This document shows positions 16,652-25,779 of a DNA stretch of 64,000 nt, piece after piece. The stretch spans positions 5,709,001-5,773,000 of the forward strand of contig NZ_CP073104.1 of assembly GCF_018138145.1 (NCBI RefSeq), written 5' to 3'. The DNA comes from Pseudomonas sp. SCA2728.1_7 (GTDB lineage Bacteria; Pseudomonadota; Gammaproteobacteria; Pseudomonadales; Pseudomonadaceae). Position 1 is the first letter of the stretch. The number at the start of each line of letters is the position of its first letter. The notes beneath the pieces were generated by a model that searched no databases, was not told the DNA's origin, and saw nothing but the letters and a program-made list of their open reading frames with translations. The position numbers were made by a program, and so were the translations under genes.

Positions 16652-18265
16652 TCAGAAGATCTGGGTGAACAGCCAGTACAGGCTGCCCGACAGCAAGATG
16701 GCGGCGGGGAGTGTCAGCACCCACGCCATCAACAGATTGCGGATGGTCTTCATCTGCAACCCGGCACCGTTGGCGACCATGGTCCCGGCCACACCGGACG
16801 ACAACACATGCGTCGTCGACACCGGCAAACCAAACATGTCCGCCGCACCAATCGTCAGCATGGCCACGGTTTCCGCCGAGGCGCCCTGCGCATAGGTCAG
16901 GTGGGTCTTGCCGATCTTCTCGCCCACCGTCACCACAATTCGCTTCCAGCCAACCATGGTGCCCAGCCCCAGCGCGATGGCCACGGCGATCTTCACCCAC
17001 AGCGGAATAAACCGCGTGGCGTTGTCGATCTGTTGCTTGAACAGTTGCAGTTTGCCGCTGGTGTCGGCGTCGAAATTGCCGACCTTGTTCTTGTCCATCA
17101 GGCGAATGCTTTCGCTGGCCAGGTACATGTCATTGCGCACGTTGCCCATGGCTTCAGCCGGGACTTTTGCCAGCGAACCGTAGCCTTTGACTTCCTCACC
17201 GATGTGCCCGGTGAGGGCGGCGAGGGCGGGGATCAGTTGCGGCGTGGCGTCCTTGCTGCGCACGTAATCGGAAAGGACCGCACGCGGATCGGCCGGCGTC
17301 GGCAGCGGCGCACTTTTCACCAGCGCTTGCTGGGTGACTTGCGCCACGGCGGCAAACTGCAGCGATTGTTCTTCCGGCATCGTGCGGTTCAAGGCATAGG
17401 CCATCGGCAGTGTGCCGACCAGAATCAGCATGATCAGGCCCATGCCTTTTTGGCCGTCGTTGGAGCCGTGGGCGAAGGACACGCCGGTGCAGGTCAGAAT
17501 CAGCAAACCGCGAATCCACCACGGCGGTGGGGTATTTCCCTCCGGTGCCTTGTACAGCGAACGATTTTTTACGAAGGCGCGCAGCGCCAGCAGCAATAGT
17601 GCCGCACAACCGAAACCCACCAGTGGCGACAGCAGCAAGGCGTAACCGATCTTGGTTGCCTGTGCCCAGTCGACACCGCTGGTGCCGTCGCGGCCGTGCA
17701 TCAAGGCATTGGCCACACCGACGCCGATGATCGAACCGATCAGCGTGTGCGAAGACGACGCCGGCAAACCCAGCCACCAGGTGCCGAGGTTCCACAGGAT
17801 CGCCGCGATCAGCAGAGCAAAGATCATCGAGAAACCAGCGGACGAACCGACCTGCAGAATCAACTCCACCGGCAGCAACGCGATAATGCCGAACGCCACC
17901 GCACCGCTCGAAAGCAGCACGCCGAGAAAGTTGAAGAAACCCGACCAGACCACCGCCACGTTCGGCGGCAGCGAGTGGGTATAGATCACCGTCGCGACGG
18001 CGTTGGCGGTGTCGTGGAAACCATTGACGAACTCAAAGCCCAGGGCAATCAGCAACGCCACACCGAGCAACAGAAACGGCGTCCACGTGGTGACCACCGT
18101 GCCGAGTTCGTGCATGTCGTGCATCAGGCTGTAGGCGGTGAACAGCATTCCCATCGCCAGCACGGCGAAAAAGATCACGTAGGTAAACGGGCCGGTTTTC
18201 TTGTCGAGGGCAGGCCTGCCGCTGGCGGCGGAGGCGGGGCTGGCGGTCAGGGAGGGAGTAGCCAT
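16652..18265 (-). CDS. PiT family inorganic phosphate transporter
   Basis: This low-affinity inner-membrane transporter moves metal-phosphate by proton symport. The 537 residues show the two family signatures GFEFVNGFHDTANAVATVIYT (N-terminal repeat) and HGSNDGQKGMGLI (C-terminal repeat), with a soluble helical insert of about 130 residues between them and a last block VSTTHVLSSGVAG. The ATG at 18265 is chosen because the upstream extension starts with unrelated sequence. It is alone on its strand. Whether this is the PitA or the PitB paralogue cannot be decided. Confidence 0.93.
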   Translation of the reverse strand: MATPSLTASPASAASGRPALDKKTGPFTYVIFFAVLAMGMLFTAYSLMHDMHELGTVVTTWTPFLLLGVALLIALGFEFVNGFHDTANAVATVIYTHSLPPNVAVVWSGFFNFLGVLLSSGAVAFGIIALLPVELILQVGSSAGFSMIFALLIAAILWNLGTWWLGLPASSSHTLIGSIIGVGVANALMHGRDGTSGVDWAQATKIGYALLLSPLVGFGCAALLLLALRAFVKNRSLYKAPEGNTPPPWWIRGLLILTCTGVSFAHGSNDGQKGMGLIMLILVGTLPMAYALNRTMPEEQSLQFAAVAQVTQQALVKSAPLPTPADPRAVLSDYVRSKDATPQLIPALAALTGHIGEEVKGYGSLAKVPAEAMGNVRNDMYLASESIRLMDKNKVGNFDADTSGKLQLFKQQIDNATRFIPLWVKIAVAIALGLGTMVGWKRIVVTVGEKIGKTHLTYAQGASAETVAMLTIGAADMFGLPVSTTHVLSSGVAGTMVANGAGLQMKTIRNLLMAWVLTLPAAILLSGSLYWLFTQIF

Positions 18266-18390
18266 GAGCGGACAATCCTGAGCGAGGAAAGGAATGTCGC
18301 CCATGATCGTTGCAGAATGTTACAGAGAGACTGCGCCATGTCAGTGTTTGCTTTATTAGTCCGACCATTGATCTAAACAACGACGAAGAT

Positions 18391-18487
18391 CCCCTGTGGG
18401 AGCGAGCCTGCTCGCGAAAGCGGTGTGTCATTCAACATGATGGCGTCTGACACTCAGTCTTCGCGAGCAGGCTCGCTCCCACAGGGG
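18391..18487. repeat. REP pair (REPIN), GTGGGAGCGAGC type
   Basis: Two inverted REP units of a second subtype (core GGGAGCGAGCCTGCTCGCGA) start with CCCCTGTGGG and end with CCCACAGGGG. Confidence 0.95.
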
Positions 18488-18513
18488 ATCTGCGGTGGTA
18501 GTGCATTCCGCGG

Positions 18514-19536
18514 TCAGTAATCCCCTCGTTTACGAAACGCCCAACGCCCGGCAATCACGGTAAACGTCGCCACCAGTGCAACCAAAATCCAGAACCCTTC
18601 CGGATCCTGCGACAACGGCACGCCACCCACATTCATTCCGAAAAAACCGGCAATGATGTTGATCGGCAGCGCCAGCACCGTGACCACCGTCAGGGTAAAC
18701 AACGTGCGGTTGCTCTGTTCGTTGAGGTTGGCGGCGATCTCTTCCTGAAGCAATTTGATTCGCTCACCCAGTGCAGTGAGGTCGTTGATGATCAGCGCAA
18801 ACTCCTCGGTGGATTTGCGTAGCTCCTTGACGTCCTCCTTCTGCAACCACGGCGGCGGCCGGTTGAGCAGACGCAGCAACGAACCCGGCTCCAGCGCCAG
18901 CAGCCGTTGCAGGCGCACCAGCACGCGGCGGTTGGCACCGAGTTCGGCACGGTTGGTCGACAGCCGCGAGGAGAGCAATTCGTCCTCGACCTGATCGACG
19001 CTCAGGCTGGTCTTGCGCACGATCTGCGTGAGCACTTCGCCCTGATCGCGTAGCAGGTGCACGAGCAATTCCGAGGGCGAACGAAAGCGTTCGCCGGCCT
19101 TCACCGATGAGCGCAATTTGTCCACCGAGTGCAGCGGTTGCAGACGCGCGCTGACGATCAATTTGCTGCGCACACAAACCCACAGCGTCGACACATCCGA
19201 AGAAACCATGCTGCTGAGGTTGAACACCACATCGTTGACCACCGCCAGCAACGCCGAATCGACATGCTCGATACGCGTCGAACGCGAGCCTTCGTGCAGC
19301 GCCTCGAAAAACTCTTCGGGCAATTGCAGATGACTTTTCATCCAGCGTTCGCACGCCGCATGCGCAAGATTGAGGTGCAGCCAGAGGAATTCGCCCGTGT
19401 CGTTGTCGTCCTGCAAACAGCGCAACGCTGTCGCCGAGTCGACTTCGCGGCCCCGTTCGCCGGGCAGGAAACGAAAGCCGTAGAGCAGGCCAAACAGATC
19501 AGGATCGCGATGGCTGATATCGAGGCTGTGGTTCAT
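18514..19536 (-). CDS. CorA-type divalent metal transporter, ZntB-like
   Basis: This pentameric metal-channel family protein has 340 residues. A long cytosolic funnel domain is followed by two C-terminal helices. The pore-loop motif is GMNVGGVP (about residues 307-314), close to the GMNVGGIP form of zinc-exporting/importing ZntB rather than the plain GMN of Mg2+ CorA. The start at 19536 (MNHSLDI) is preferred to an ATG eight codons upstream on general N-terminal plausibility. No metal regulator or partner lies nearby, so zinc is an inference from the loop only. Confidence 0.88.
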   Translation of the reverse strand: MNHSLDISHRDPDLFGLLYGFRFLPGERGREVDSATALRCLQDDNDTGEFLWLHLNLAHAACERWMKSHLQLPEEFFEALHEGSRSTRIEHVDSALLAVVNDVVFNLSSMVSSDVSTLWVCVRSKLIVSARLQPLHSVDKLRSSVKAGERFRSPSELLVHLLRDQGEVLTQIVRKTSLSVDQVEDELLSSRLSTNRAELGANRRVLVRLQRLLALEPGSLLRLLNRPPPWLQKEDVKELRKSTEEFALIINDLTALGERIKLLQEEIAANLNEQSNRTLFTLTVVTVLALPINIIAGFFGMNVGGVPLSQDPEGFWILVALVATFTVIAGRWAFRKRGDY

Positions 19537-19671
19537 GAAGGCTCGCTGCGAGGAGGGCATCCGGGGCGGGTTTTACAGATTCACCTGAGCCACATCATCG
19601 CAATGTCACATGACGTTTATGTGACAGCAAAGTGACGTCAAATCAGCGACTTACCGACGGTCGGGTTTTCT

Positions 19672-19698
19672 TCAAGAAGCGCTCTGGCGCGCCGATCA
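19672..19698 (+). promoter_or_regulatory. Candidate FliA (sigma-28) promoter for the chemoreceptor gene
   Basis: TCAAG-N14-GCCGAT has both elements and the spacing of flagellar sigma-28 promoters. It lies about 115 bp upstream of the receptor ATG and faces it. Confidence 0.6.
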
Positions 19699-19812
19699 CA
19701 GGTGCGTTAGGTTGCGCGCCATTGGCCATGAGCCAAGGCTCGCCGACATGGATGTCCGGCACAATTTCACGCCTTACCGGGCGTGCCTCATTCTTGTCCT
19801 GAGTATCTTTCG

Positions 19813-21435
19813 ATGCTGCAAAAATCCCTGAGAGCGCAAATTCTCGCCCTGCTGAGCGGCAGCCTGCTGGCGGTGCTGTTGATTGCGCTGGCCTGTTTTC
19901 ATTTCCTCTCCAACGGCGTGCAAAGCTACAGCCAATTGATCGCCGGTCCCCTGCACACCTCGCAACTGATCGACGAAGCCAATCTGCAATTCAAGGTGCA
20001 GGTGCAGGAGTGGAAAAACGTCCTGCTGCGCGGCAAGCAACCGGCGGATCTGGCCAAATACTGGGGCCAGTTCGAAGATCGTCAGCGCGATGTGCAGAAC
20101 ATCCTTGGTGAACTGGCCGGGCAGAAAGGCATTGAGCCGAGCCTGAAAAACCGCATCGAACGTTTGCGTGATGAGCATCGTCAGTTGGGTTCTGCGTATC
20201 AGAAGGGACGCGATGCCTACGTGGCTGCCGGTGGTGATCCGACGGCGGGTGACGCGGCGGTCAAAGGCGTTGACCGTGCCGCCAGTGATCAGATGAGCGA
20301 ACTGGTCGCTGAGTTGCGCAAGCAGGGTAGTGCACAGTCGGCGCTGATCAGTGCCGAGGCCGATCGCACCGTGTGGCTGGGGCTGTTGGTGATGCTCGCG
20401 TCGGGTCTGCTGATCGGCTTGTTGAGCCTGTGGCTGGTCAACCGCAACCTGGTCGAGCCGATCCGCAAACTCATCGATTACGTCACCCAATTGAGCCGCG
20501 GCAAACTGGCCGAACGTGTGGTCAGCGACCGTCAGGATGAGCTGGGCAATCTCGCCGCAGCGGCCAACACCCTGCGTGATTTCCTCGCCGACACCTTCAC
20601 CCGTTTGCAGCGCAGCGCCAGTGATCTGGACAGCGCCAGCGGTGAGTTGAATGCGATCGCCACGACCATGGCCGGCGGCACCAACGAGCAGTTCAACCGC
20701 ACCGACCAAGTGGCCACGGCGATGAACGAAATGTCCGCCACCGCCCAAGAAGTGGCGCGTCACGCTGCCGATGCCGCGCGTGCTGCGGACGATGCCGACC
20801 AGTCTGCCCAGCAGGGTGAGAAGGTCATGCAGAGCACTATTCACTCGATCACCCAGATGCGCGGTGAAATCGCCAACACCGCCACGGTGATTCGTCGTCT
20901 GGAAGCCGACAGCGGCCGCATTGGCAAAGTGCTGGAAGTGATTCGTGGCATCGCCGAACAGACCAACCTGCTGGCGCTTAACGCTGCGATCGAAGCGGCG
21001 CGGGCCGGTGAGGCCGGGCGTGGTTTTGCCGTGGTCGCCGATGAAGTGCGCAACCTCGCACAGCGCACTGCCGAGTCGATCATCGAGATCAACCAGATCA
21101 TTCAGAGCGTGCAAACCGGTGCGGTGGACGCAGCGCAAGCCATCGACGGCGGCCAGACGCGCAGTGATGAAAGCGTCGAGCAGGTGACCCAGGCGGGCGC
21201 GATGCTGGAACGTATTACTCACGCCGTGGAAGCGATCCGCGACATGAATCGTCAGATCGCTACCGCTGCCGAAGAGCAGACCTCGGTGGCCGAGGACATC
21301 TCGCGCAACCTCACCGAGATCACTTCGATCGCCAGCACCAACCTCGACAACGTCCAGCGCACCGAAAGCGCCAGCCAGAACCTGCATGGTCTGTCCGGGC
21401 AACTGAACGAAGTCACCGCGCGCCTGAGCGCCTGA
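19813..21435 (+). CDS. Methyl-accepting chemotaxis protein (membrane receptor)
   Basis: This is a transmembrane chemoreceptor of 540 residues. Helix 1 is at about residues 12-34 ([20 protein letters not shown]) and the periplasmic sensor at about 35-190. Helix 2 is at about 192-214 ([20 protein letters not shown]), followed by the HAMP domain ([25 protein letters not shown]) and the signalling domain. The CheA/CheW-contact tip is [33 protein letters not shown] use the ATG at 19813; a GTG at 19783 adds ten unlikely residues. A sigma-28-type promoter lies upstream. The ligand is unknown. Confidence 0.95.
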   Translation: MLQKSLRAQILALLSGSLLAVLLIALACFHFLSNGVQSYSQLIAGPLHTSQLIDEANLQFKVQVQEWKNVLLRGKQPADLAKYWGQFEDRQRDVQNILGELAGQKGIEPSLKNRIERLRDEHRQLGSAYQKGRDAYVAAGGDPTAGDAAVKGVDRAASDQMSELVAELRKQGSAQSALISAEADRTVWLGLLVMLASGLLIGLLSLWLVNRNLVEPIRKLIDYVTQLSRGKLAERVVSDRQDELGNLAAAANTLRDFLADTFTRLQRSASDLDSASGELNAIATTMAGGTNEQFNRTDQVATAMNEMSATAQEVARHAADAARAADDADQSAQQGEKVMQSTIHSITQMRGEIANTATVIRRLEADSGRIGKVLEVIRGIAEQTNLLALNAAIEAARAGEAGRGFAVVADEVRNLAQRTAESIIEINQIIQSVQTGAVDAAQAIDGGQTRSDESVEQVTQAGAMLERITHAVEAIRDMNRQIATAAEEQTSVAEDISRNLTEITSIASTNLDNVQRTESASQNLHGLSGQLNEVTARLSA

Positions 21436-21442
21436 CGCGATT

Positions 21443-21530
21443 GACTGTGTACCGGTTCGGATACCGAGTCGGTACACAGTCGATCTCAATTACCTGCGGC
21501 CGTGGTCGATGACCGGTTATCTATAACCGG
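21443..21530. repeat. Two successive palindromes between chemoreceptor and FlxA-like gene
   Basis: GACTGTGTACCG (21443-21454) pairs with CGGTACACAGTC (21470-21481). A second palindrome, CCGGTTAT-CT-ATAACCGG, is at 21513-21530. Neither is followed by a T-run. The second lies just upstream of the FlxA-like start, so it may be an operator or a 5' hairpin. Confidence 0.7.
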
Positions 21531-21545
21531 CATTGGAGCCTTTCC

Positions 21546-21992
21546 ATGGTCAGCATTACTTCAGTTTCGATCAATCAGACCGTCAGCGCACCGACCAGCA
21601 AAACGTCGATCAGTGACGTTGGTGACGACACGTCTACCTCAGCAACCGCCAGCACGGGTGCGACTGCCGATAGCGGTAAAGTCGCTGCCGGTGGAGGGGC
21701 CGCTCCGGCGGGTGACAGCAGCTCCAGCAGCAGCGAAGAATCGGATTCGGTGAAGGAACTGCGCAAGCAGATTGCCGAACTGCAGAAGCAATTGCAGGAA
21801 GAACAGCAAGCGTTGCAAGCGGCGCAGGCGAAGCAGGAAAGTTCGGATGCCAAGGCTGCGGAAGTAGCCGCCGCACAAGCGCAGATCACCGCGACCTCGG
21901 CCTCCCTGTCAACCGCTACCGCCTCGCTGTTGCAGGCGTTGCAGGATTCCGACTCGAGCACCTCGGGTTCGCTGGTCAGCACCTCGGCGTGA
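21546..21992 (+). CDS. FlxA-like family protein
   Basis: This is a 148-residue protein with a low-complexity Ser/Thr/Ala/Gly N-terminal half (about residues 1-65). A coiled coil follows (VKELRKQIAELQKQLQEEQQ, about residues 67-105), then an Ala/Ser-rich tail. The layout is that of FlxA-like proteins, first named as a flagellar sigma-28-dependent gene of unknown function in E. coli. No signal peptide is seen. It follows the chemoreceptor in the same direction, separated by two palindromes, so a link with motility is plausible. Confidence 0.75.
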   Translation: MVSITSVSINQTVSAPTSKTSISDVGDDTSTSATASTGATADSGKVAAGGGAAPAGDSSSSSSEESDSVKELRKQIAELQKQLQEEQQALQAAQAKQESSDAKAAEVAAAQAQITATSASLSTATASLLQALQDSDSSTSGSLVSTSA

Positions 21993-22000
21993 TGCCCTTT

Positions 22001-22336
22001 CCCCTCACCCTATCCCTCTCCCAGAGGGAGAAGGGACTGACCGGGGTGATTATTTGAGTTACGCCGACCTGAAATATCGAGGTGCACTCAGGTCTTTGGT
22101 GTTTTCTTGTCGGCTGCAAGATTGCGAGTCGAACTCAGGCCTTGAATAGCCCGCGGTCTGCCCCCTTTCCCTTCACCCTAGCCCTCTCCCAGAGGGAGAG
22201 GGGACTGACCGTGGTGATTATTTGAGGTACGCCGACCTGAAATATCGAGTCGAACTCAGGTCTTGAATAACCCCCCGATCGGCTCCCTTTCCCCCTCGCC
22301 CCCTTGGGGGAGAGGGCTGGGGTGAGGGGGAGAAAA
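22001..22336. repeat. Tandem CCCTCTCCC-type intergenic repeat array
   Basis: This 335-bp non-coding stretch holds two direct copies of a unit of about 100 bp (near 22001-22105 and 22169-22268). Each runs from CACCCTA(G/T)CCCTCTCCCA through GGGACTGACC, TGATTATTTGAG and ACGCCGACCTGAAATATCGA to GAACTCAGG. A third copy is inverted (22288-22336, ending GAGAGGGCTGGGGTGAGGGG). The same family occurs at 12988-13212. Confidence 0.85.
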
Positions 22337-22380
22337 TCTCACTGACAACACATCAACAAAGCCAAACATCAGACACAAGC

Positions 22381-22414
22381 GAAAGCCGCACGATCTTTCA
22401 ATCGTGCGGCTTTC
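22381..22414 (-). terminator. Terminator after PepSY gene
   Basis: GAAAGCCGCACGAT and ATCGTGCGGCTTTC form a 14-bp stem with a six-base loop, 15 bp beyond the PepSY stop codon. The A/T ends suit either strand. Confidence 0.75.
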
Positions 22415-22428
22415 GCTTATGCGCGGTA

Positions 22429-22734
22429 TCAGTGGTCTTGCTTGTTGCTCAGCACTTTGCCGGTGGTGGCGTCGAAGTCGACATCCCATTCAGTGCCATC
22501 GGCCAAACGCAGCTCAACTTCATACTCATAACCATTGAAGTGGTTGTCCAGATCCGTGTCAGTAATAGTCGCACCCGGATGCAGTTTCAGCGCTTCGGCG
22601 TTCATCGACTCCAGCGACTTGATCTTGCCCGACTTAACCAGTTCAGGAATCTGGTCGACGCGGACATCAGCCTGGGCCAGGCCAGCGGTGAGGGTCAGGG
22701 CAGCGGCGGTAAACAGGGCAGTCAAAGTTTTCAT
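22429..22734 (-). CDS. PepSY domain periplasmic protein
   Basis: This is a secreted protein of 101 residues. The signal peptide is MKTLTALFTAAALTLTAGLAQA, cleaved at about residue 22. The mature part carries a PepSY-type domain ending YEVELRLADGTEWDVDFDATTGKVL. PepSY proteins act as inhibitors or sensors in the envelope, and their genes often sit beside two-component systems, but none is present here. It stands alone with its own terminator. Confidence 0.88.
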   Translation of the reverse strand: MKTLTALFTAAALTLTAGLAQADVRVDQIPELVKSGKIKSLESMNAEALKLHPGATITDTDLDNHFNGYEYEVELRLADGTEWDVDFDATTGKVLSNKQDH

Positions 22735-22843
22735 CGGTTCGTTCCTTGGGGTGATTCGTTTAAGTGGCCTCAGGTTAACCGGCGCAACTTAACTCACCCT
22801 TAAAACGCCAAACAAAACGGACAAGCCATGCCCCTGCACCGAA

Positions 22844-22876
22844 CCTGTGGGAGCGTGGCTTGCCCGCGATATAGGC
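22844..22876. repeat. Single REP unit
   Basis: A lone unit, CTGTGGGAGCGTGGCTTGCC followed by CGCGATATAGGCG, lies at the 3' end of the glycerophosphodiesterase gene. No inverted partner is seen. Confidence 0.75.
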
Positions 22877-22890
22877 GCCTCGATTTCAGA

Positions 22891-24018
22891 TCAGAAACCG
22901 TTGTTCTTCAACACCTGATCAACAGTGCCAGCCGCCGGGCGTTTGTAGAACTTCAACAGTTCGCTGGCACGGTTGGTGAAGATGCCGTCGACACCGGCTG
23001 CCATGACTTTCTCGAAATCTACCGGTTCATCAACTGTGTAGACGTGCACCAGCAAGCCTTGATCGTGGGTGTACTGGTTCATCCACGGTTGCACCAGATC
23101 CGAATAGCTCTGGTCGCCACCCTTGGTCAGCTTCGCCGACGGGCCGGTGCCGATTGCACCCTGGGCCTTGGCGTAATCCACCCATTGTTTGAATTCGGCT
23201 TCGGACTTCGGCTCTTGTTTGCCGTAGAAAACGTTTTTGTCCTTCTCGCCGGACTCGGCAAACGTCACCTTGGATTTCGGCTCGATGCTGCCTTCGCCAA
23301 CCCACAACAGAAGGATTTTCGGCACTTGCGGCATTTCTTTTTGCAGCAGTTCGAGGCTGTTTTTCTCGAACGTCTGCAGGATCACCTTGCCTTTGCCCTG
23401 ACCAACACCCAGTGCACTTTTCGCCAGTTTCGAACCGGCCGGGCTCAGCCAGCCGCGATCCTGCAGCTTCTCTTTCAGGTCTTTCTCGATCCCGGGAAAC
23501 AGTTGCGGCTCTTTGGTCTCGATGTACAGGCCCGGCTTGTGTTGCGGATTGGCCTGAGCGATGTCGATGATTTCATCGAGAGTCAGAATCTTCAGCCCTG
23601 CGTAGGACGGGCGCGCGCGATCCGGGTACTTGGCGTTGAACCAGCTGCCGGCGTCGAGGGTTTTCAGTTCGGCCATGGTAAACGCGGTGGCCGAGGCGTC
23701 CTTGCGCTCCGGGAATTTGGTCGCAACGTCAGTGGTGCGTTGCAGATTGTCGTCGTGCAGGGCGAACAGCACGCCGTCCTTGCTGCGCTGCAGGTCCATT
23801 TCCAGGTAATCGGCGCCCAGGTCGCGAGCCAGTTTGTAGGAGGCAGCGGTGGATTCCGGCGCATCGAAAGAGGCGCCACGGTGAGCGATCACCGCCGGGT
23901 GCGGGATGCCGTTGGCGGCAGCGAGCGCTTTCGGATCGGTTTGGCTGGCGGCGTGCGCCTGACCGAGGCCGAGCAGCAGGCTCAGGACCAGAGCGCTTTT
24001 GGTGAAAGTGGCAGGCAT
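22891..24018 (-). CDS. glpQ: Glycerophosphodiester phosphodiesterase, periplasmic
   Basis: This enzyme hydrolyses glycerophosphodiesters to glycerol-3-phosphate and an alcohol in the periplasm. The 375 residues begin with a signal peptide (ALVLSLLLGLGQAHA). The GDPD catalytic segment HRGASFDAPESTAASYKLA with GADYLEMDLQ (about residues 46-78) supplies the general-acid/base histidine and the metal-binding Glu and Asp. VHVYTVDEPVDFEKVMAAGVDGIFTNRA is the C-terminal barrel signature. The start at 24018 has AAAGGAA upstream. It probably salvages phosphate or glycerol from lipids; no transporter gene is adjacent. Confidence 0.92.
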   Translation of the reverse strand: MPATFTKSALVLSLLLGLGQAHAASQTDPKALAAANGIPHPAVIAHRGASFDAPESTAASYKLARDLGADYLEMDLQRSKDGVLFALHDDNLQRTTDVATKFPERKDASATAFTMAELKTLDAGSWFNAKYPDRARPSYAGLKILTLDEIIDIAQANPQHKPGLYIETKEPQLFPGIEKDLKEKLQDRGWLSPAGSKLAKSALGVGQGKGKVILQTFEKNSLELLQKEMPQVPKILLLWVGEGSIEPKSKVTFAESGEKDKNVFYGKQEPKSEAEFKQWVDYAKAQGAIGTGPSAKLTKGGDQSYSDLVQPWMNQYTHDQGLLVHVYTVDEPVDFEKVMAAGVDGIFTNRASELLKFYKRPAAGTVDQVLKNNGF

Positions 24019-24239
24019 GTTCGAGTTCCTTTCGCAGGGCATTTTCAAAGACGTATCTTTTAACAACTGAATCGCTCGGGTGCTATCGCAGGACCGACAT
24101 AAACGTATTAAAAGCGATTTTTCCTGCACTTTTGTGGCGCGGTTTGCAGTACGCTTGCCCTCGGCAGACGCTCCGGAAGAGGGCGCGCCGTGCTGTTGCC
24201 CTGCGTGTAAACCATCGATCATTTTTCGTGAGGTTTACC

Positions 24240-24566
24240 ATGCGCATCACCTCCCAACTCATCTGCCAGGCCGCCGACGATCTCAAGGGTTTTGTCGGCC
24301 TCAACCGCAAAACCGGTCAATACATCGTGCGTTTCAGCGAAGATTCGTTCGGCATGGACGTGGCCGATGACGGCATTATTCCTGTGAATGAATTCGTCTG
24401 GGCGCCGGCGACAGCGCAGACCATGACGCTTAAACGCGAGTTGATTCAGTTGTTGCTGGATCAGAATATTGATGACCGGATCAACATCACCGAGCCGTTG
24501 CGCGTTTATATGAGCAAGGTTGAGGTGCCGGAGATTGAGGCGGTGCGCAGTCTGGTGCGCGGCTGA
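24240..24566 (+). CDS. DUF2025 family protein
   Basis: This is a small conserved protein of 108 residues, beginning MRITSQLICQAADDLKGFVG and ending SKVEVPEIEAVRSLVRG, recognised as the pseudomonad DUF2025 family. It appears soluble, with alternating strands and a helix (MTLKRELIQLLLDQNIDDRI). I start at 24240, where GTGAGG precedes the ATG; upstream in-frame codons would extend into the divergent promoter region. The function is unknown. Confidence 0.8.
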   Translation: MRITSQLICQAADDLKGFVGLNRKTGQYIVRFSEDSFGMDVADDGIIPVNEFVWAPATAQTMTLKRELIQLLLDQNIDDRINITEPLRVYMSKVEVPEIEAVRSLVRG

Positions 24567-24591
24567 AGATTTGCTGTGAGGGTGAGGGCCT

Positions 24592-24672
24592 CTTCGCGAG
24601 CAGGCTCGCTCCCACATGGGAACAGTGGTGTTCACAAATCCCCTGTGGGAGCGAGCCTGCTCGCGAAAGCGG
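24592..24672. repeat. REP pair, GTGGGAGCGAGC type, reversed arrangement
   Basis: TTCGCGAGCAGGCTCGCTCC is followed by its complement CTGTGGGAGCGAGCCTGCTC. The outer and inner ends are swapped relative to most pairs in the window. Confidence 0.9.
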
Positions 24673-24691
24673 CCGTCAACGCGCCGCCATT

Positions 24692-24997
24692 TTATTGCCC
24701 GAACCGATACTCACGCTCAACCCGACACACTCGCGTATGAAACGCCGAATACCACTCCAAACGCCCACGGGCCTGAATCACCTGATGTTCAGGGTTCTGC
24801 CGCCACGCCAGAATCGCCGCTTCGCTCTGCCAATACGACACCGTAATCCCGACGCCATCCGCCCCACGAACCGACTCCACCCCAAGAAACCCCGGCTGCT
24901 CACTGACCAACGCAGCCATGCGCTCAGCCGCCTCCGCATACCCATTGTCACCCTCGGTTCGAGTCGACGTAAAAATCACCGCAAAGCAATCAGTCAT
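24692..24997 (-). CDS. Antibiotic biosynthesis monooxygenase (ABM) domain protein
   Basis: This is a dimeric ferredoxin-like-fold protein of 101 residues. It carries AERMAALVSEQPGFLGVESVRG and SYWQSEAAILAWRQNPEHQVIQARG, the ABM/heme-degrading-like pattern. Such proteins oxidise small aromatics or simply bind them, so no substrate is proposed. Its ATG overlaps the stop codon of the gene behind it (ATGA at 24997), which points to coupled translation with the glutaminase-like protein. Confidence 0.88.
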   Translation of the reverse strand: MTDCFAVIFTSTRTEGDNGYAEAAERMAALVSEQPGFLGVESVRGADGVGITVSYWQSEAAILAWRQNPEHQVIQARGRLEWYSAFHTRVCRVEREYRFGQ

Positions 24998-25701
24998 CAA
25001 CGCGGCTCCATGCAAGCTTCGACAAACGCGCGCACCAGCGGCGGCATCTGCCCTTTGAGCGCGGCACGTTCTGGTTGAAACAACGTCGCGACAAAGAAGC
25101 GGTGATCCTTGAGTTCTATAGCGCGCAAATCCCCTGACGAATCATGCCCCACTGCCTGTAGCCGATCGTTCAACAATTCCCGTTCGAACAGCGGATTCAC
25201 ACCGAAGCGGCAGCGATAGCCTTCACGAATCTGCGACGTTTCGTACGCCTTGGCGATCAACGAGTCGGGAACCAAGTGAATACTGTCGACCGCTTCGACC
25301 AGCGAACAGGTCAACGGCGTGAGTACCGCGCGTTCAGAATCAGGTGACGTCTCACCATGTTCCGCATCCTCCCAGCCCAACACGTTGCGGGAAAACTCCA
25401 GCACCGCATGCTGAAAACCGCCGCAGGTGCCGAGGAAAGGGCGCTGCTGTTCGCGGGCAAAACGGATCGCCCGCAATGCGCCGTCTTCGCTTTTGTAGGG
25501 GCTGGCGGGTACACACCAGAAACCGTCGAACCGCTCGAGCGGCGTATCGGCGTGGATCTGCTCGGTGGGCAACCATTCGAATTGCACGTTGCGGTTGAGG
25601 TGTTCGGCGACCAGCCCGAGGGCGACGGGAATGGCTTGGTGAGCGGTGACCTGCGGGTCGTAATCGCCAATCAGGGCGATACGGATGGCGCTGTTTTCCA
25701 T
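24997..25701 (-). CDS. CTP synthase C-terminus-related glutaminase-like protein
   Basis: This is a class I glutamine-amidotransferase-like protein of 234 residues that resembles only the C-terminal half of CTP synthase. It starts IRIALIGDYDPQVTAHQAIP, has the nucleophile elbow GTCGGFQHAVLEF (Cys about residue 94) and a C-terminal HRFFVATLFQPE with the histidine of the triad. This is the group annotated as CTP synthase C-terminal region-related (seleno)protein; here the position is ordinary cysteine. There is no synthetase domain, so the reaction is unknown. It is first in a coupled pair with the ABM gene and divergent from a LysR gene. Confidence 0.88.
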   Translation of the reverse strand: MENSAIRIALIGDYDPQVTAHQAIPVALGLVAEHLNRNVQFEWLPTEQIHADTPLERFDGFWCVPASPYKSEDGALRAIRFAREQQRPFLGTCGGFQHAVLEFSRNVLGWEDAEHGETSPDSERAVLTPLTCSLVEAVDSIHLVPDSLIAKAYETSQIREGYRCRFGVNPLFERELLNDRLQAVGHDSSGDLRAIELKDHRFFVATLFQPERAALKGQMPPLVRAFVEACMEPR

Positions 25702-25779
25702 GGGGGTTCCCTGCGCTTGTTGATTGATGGCACTCACTATAGATTGGCGTTCACGCACTCAATATGGGCGTTTCCCCAA

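Noticed and set aside
19774..21489. A 571-codon open frame opposite the chemoreceptor gene
   Set aside because: It mirrors the receptor codons, starts without a ribosome site and shows no known domain.
22828..24063. A 411-codon open frame opposite the glycerophosphodiesterase gene
   Set aside because: Shadow frame; the minus strand has signal peptide and GDPD motifs.
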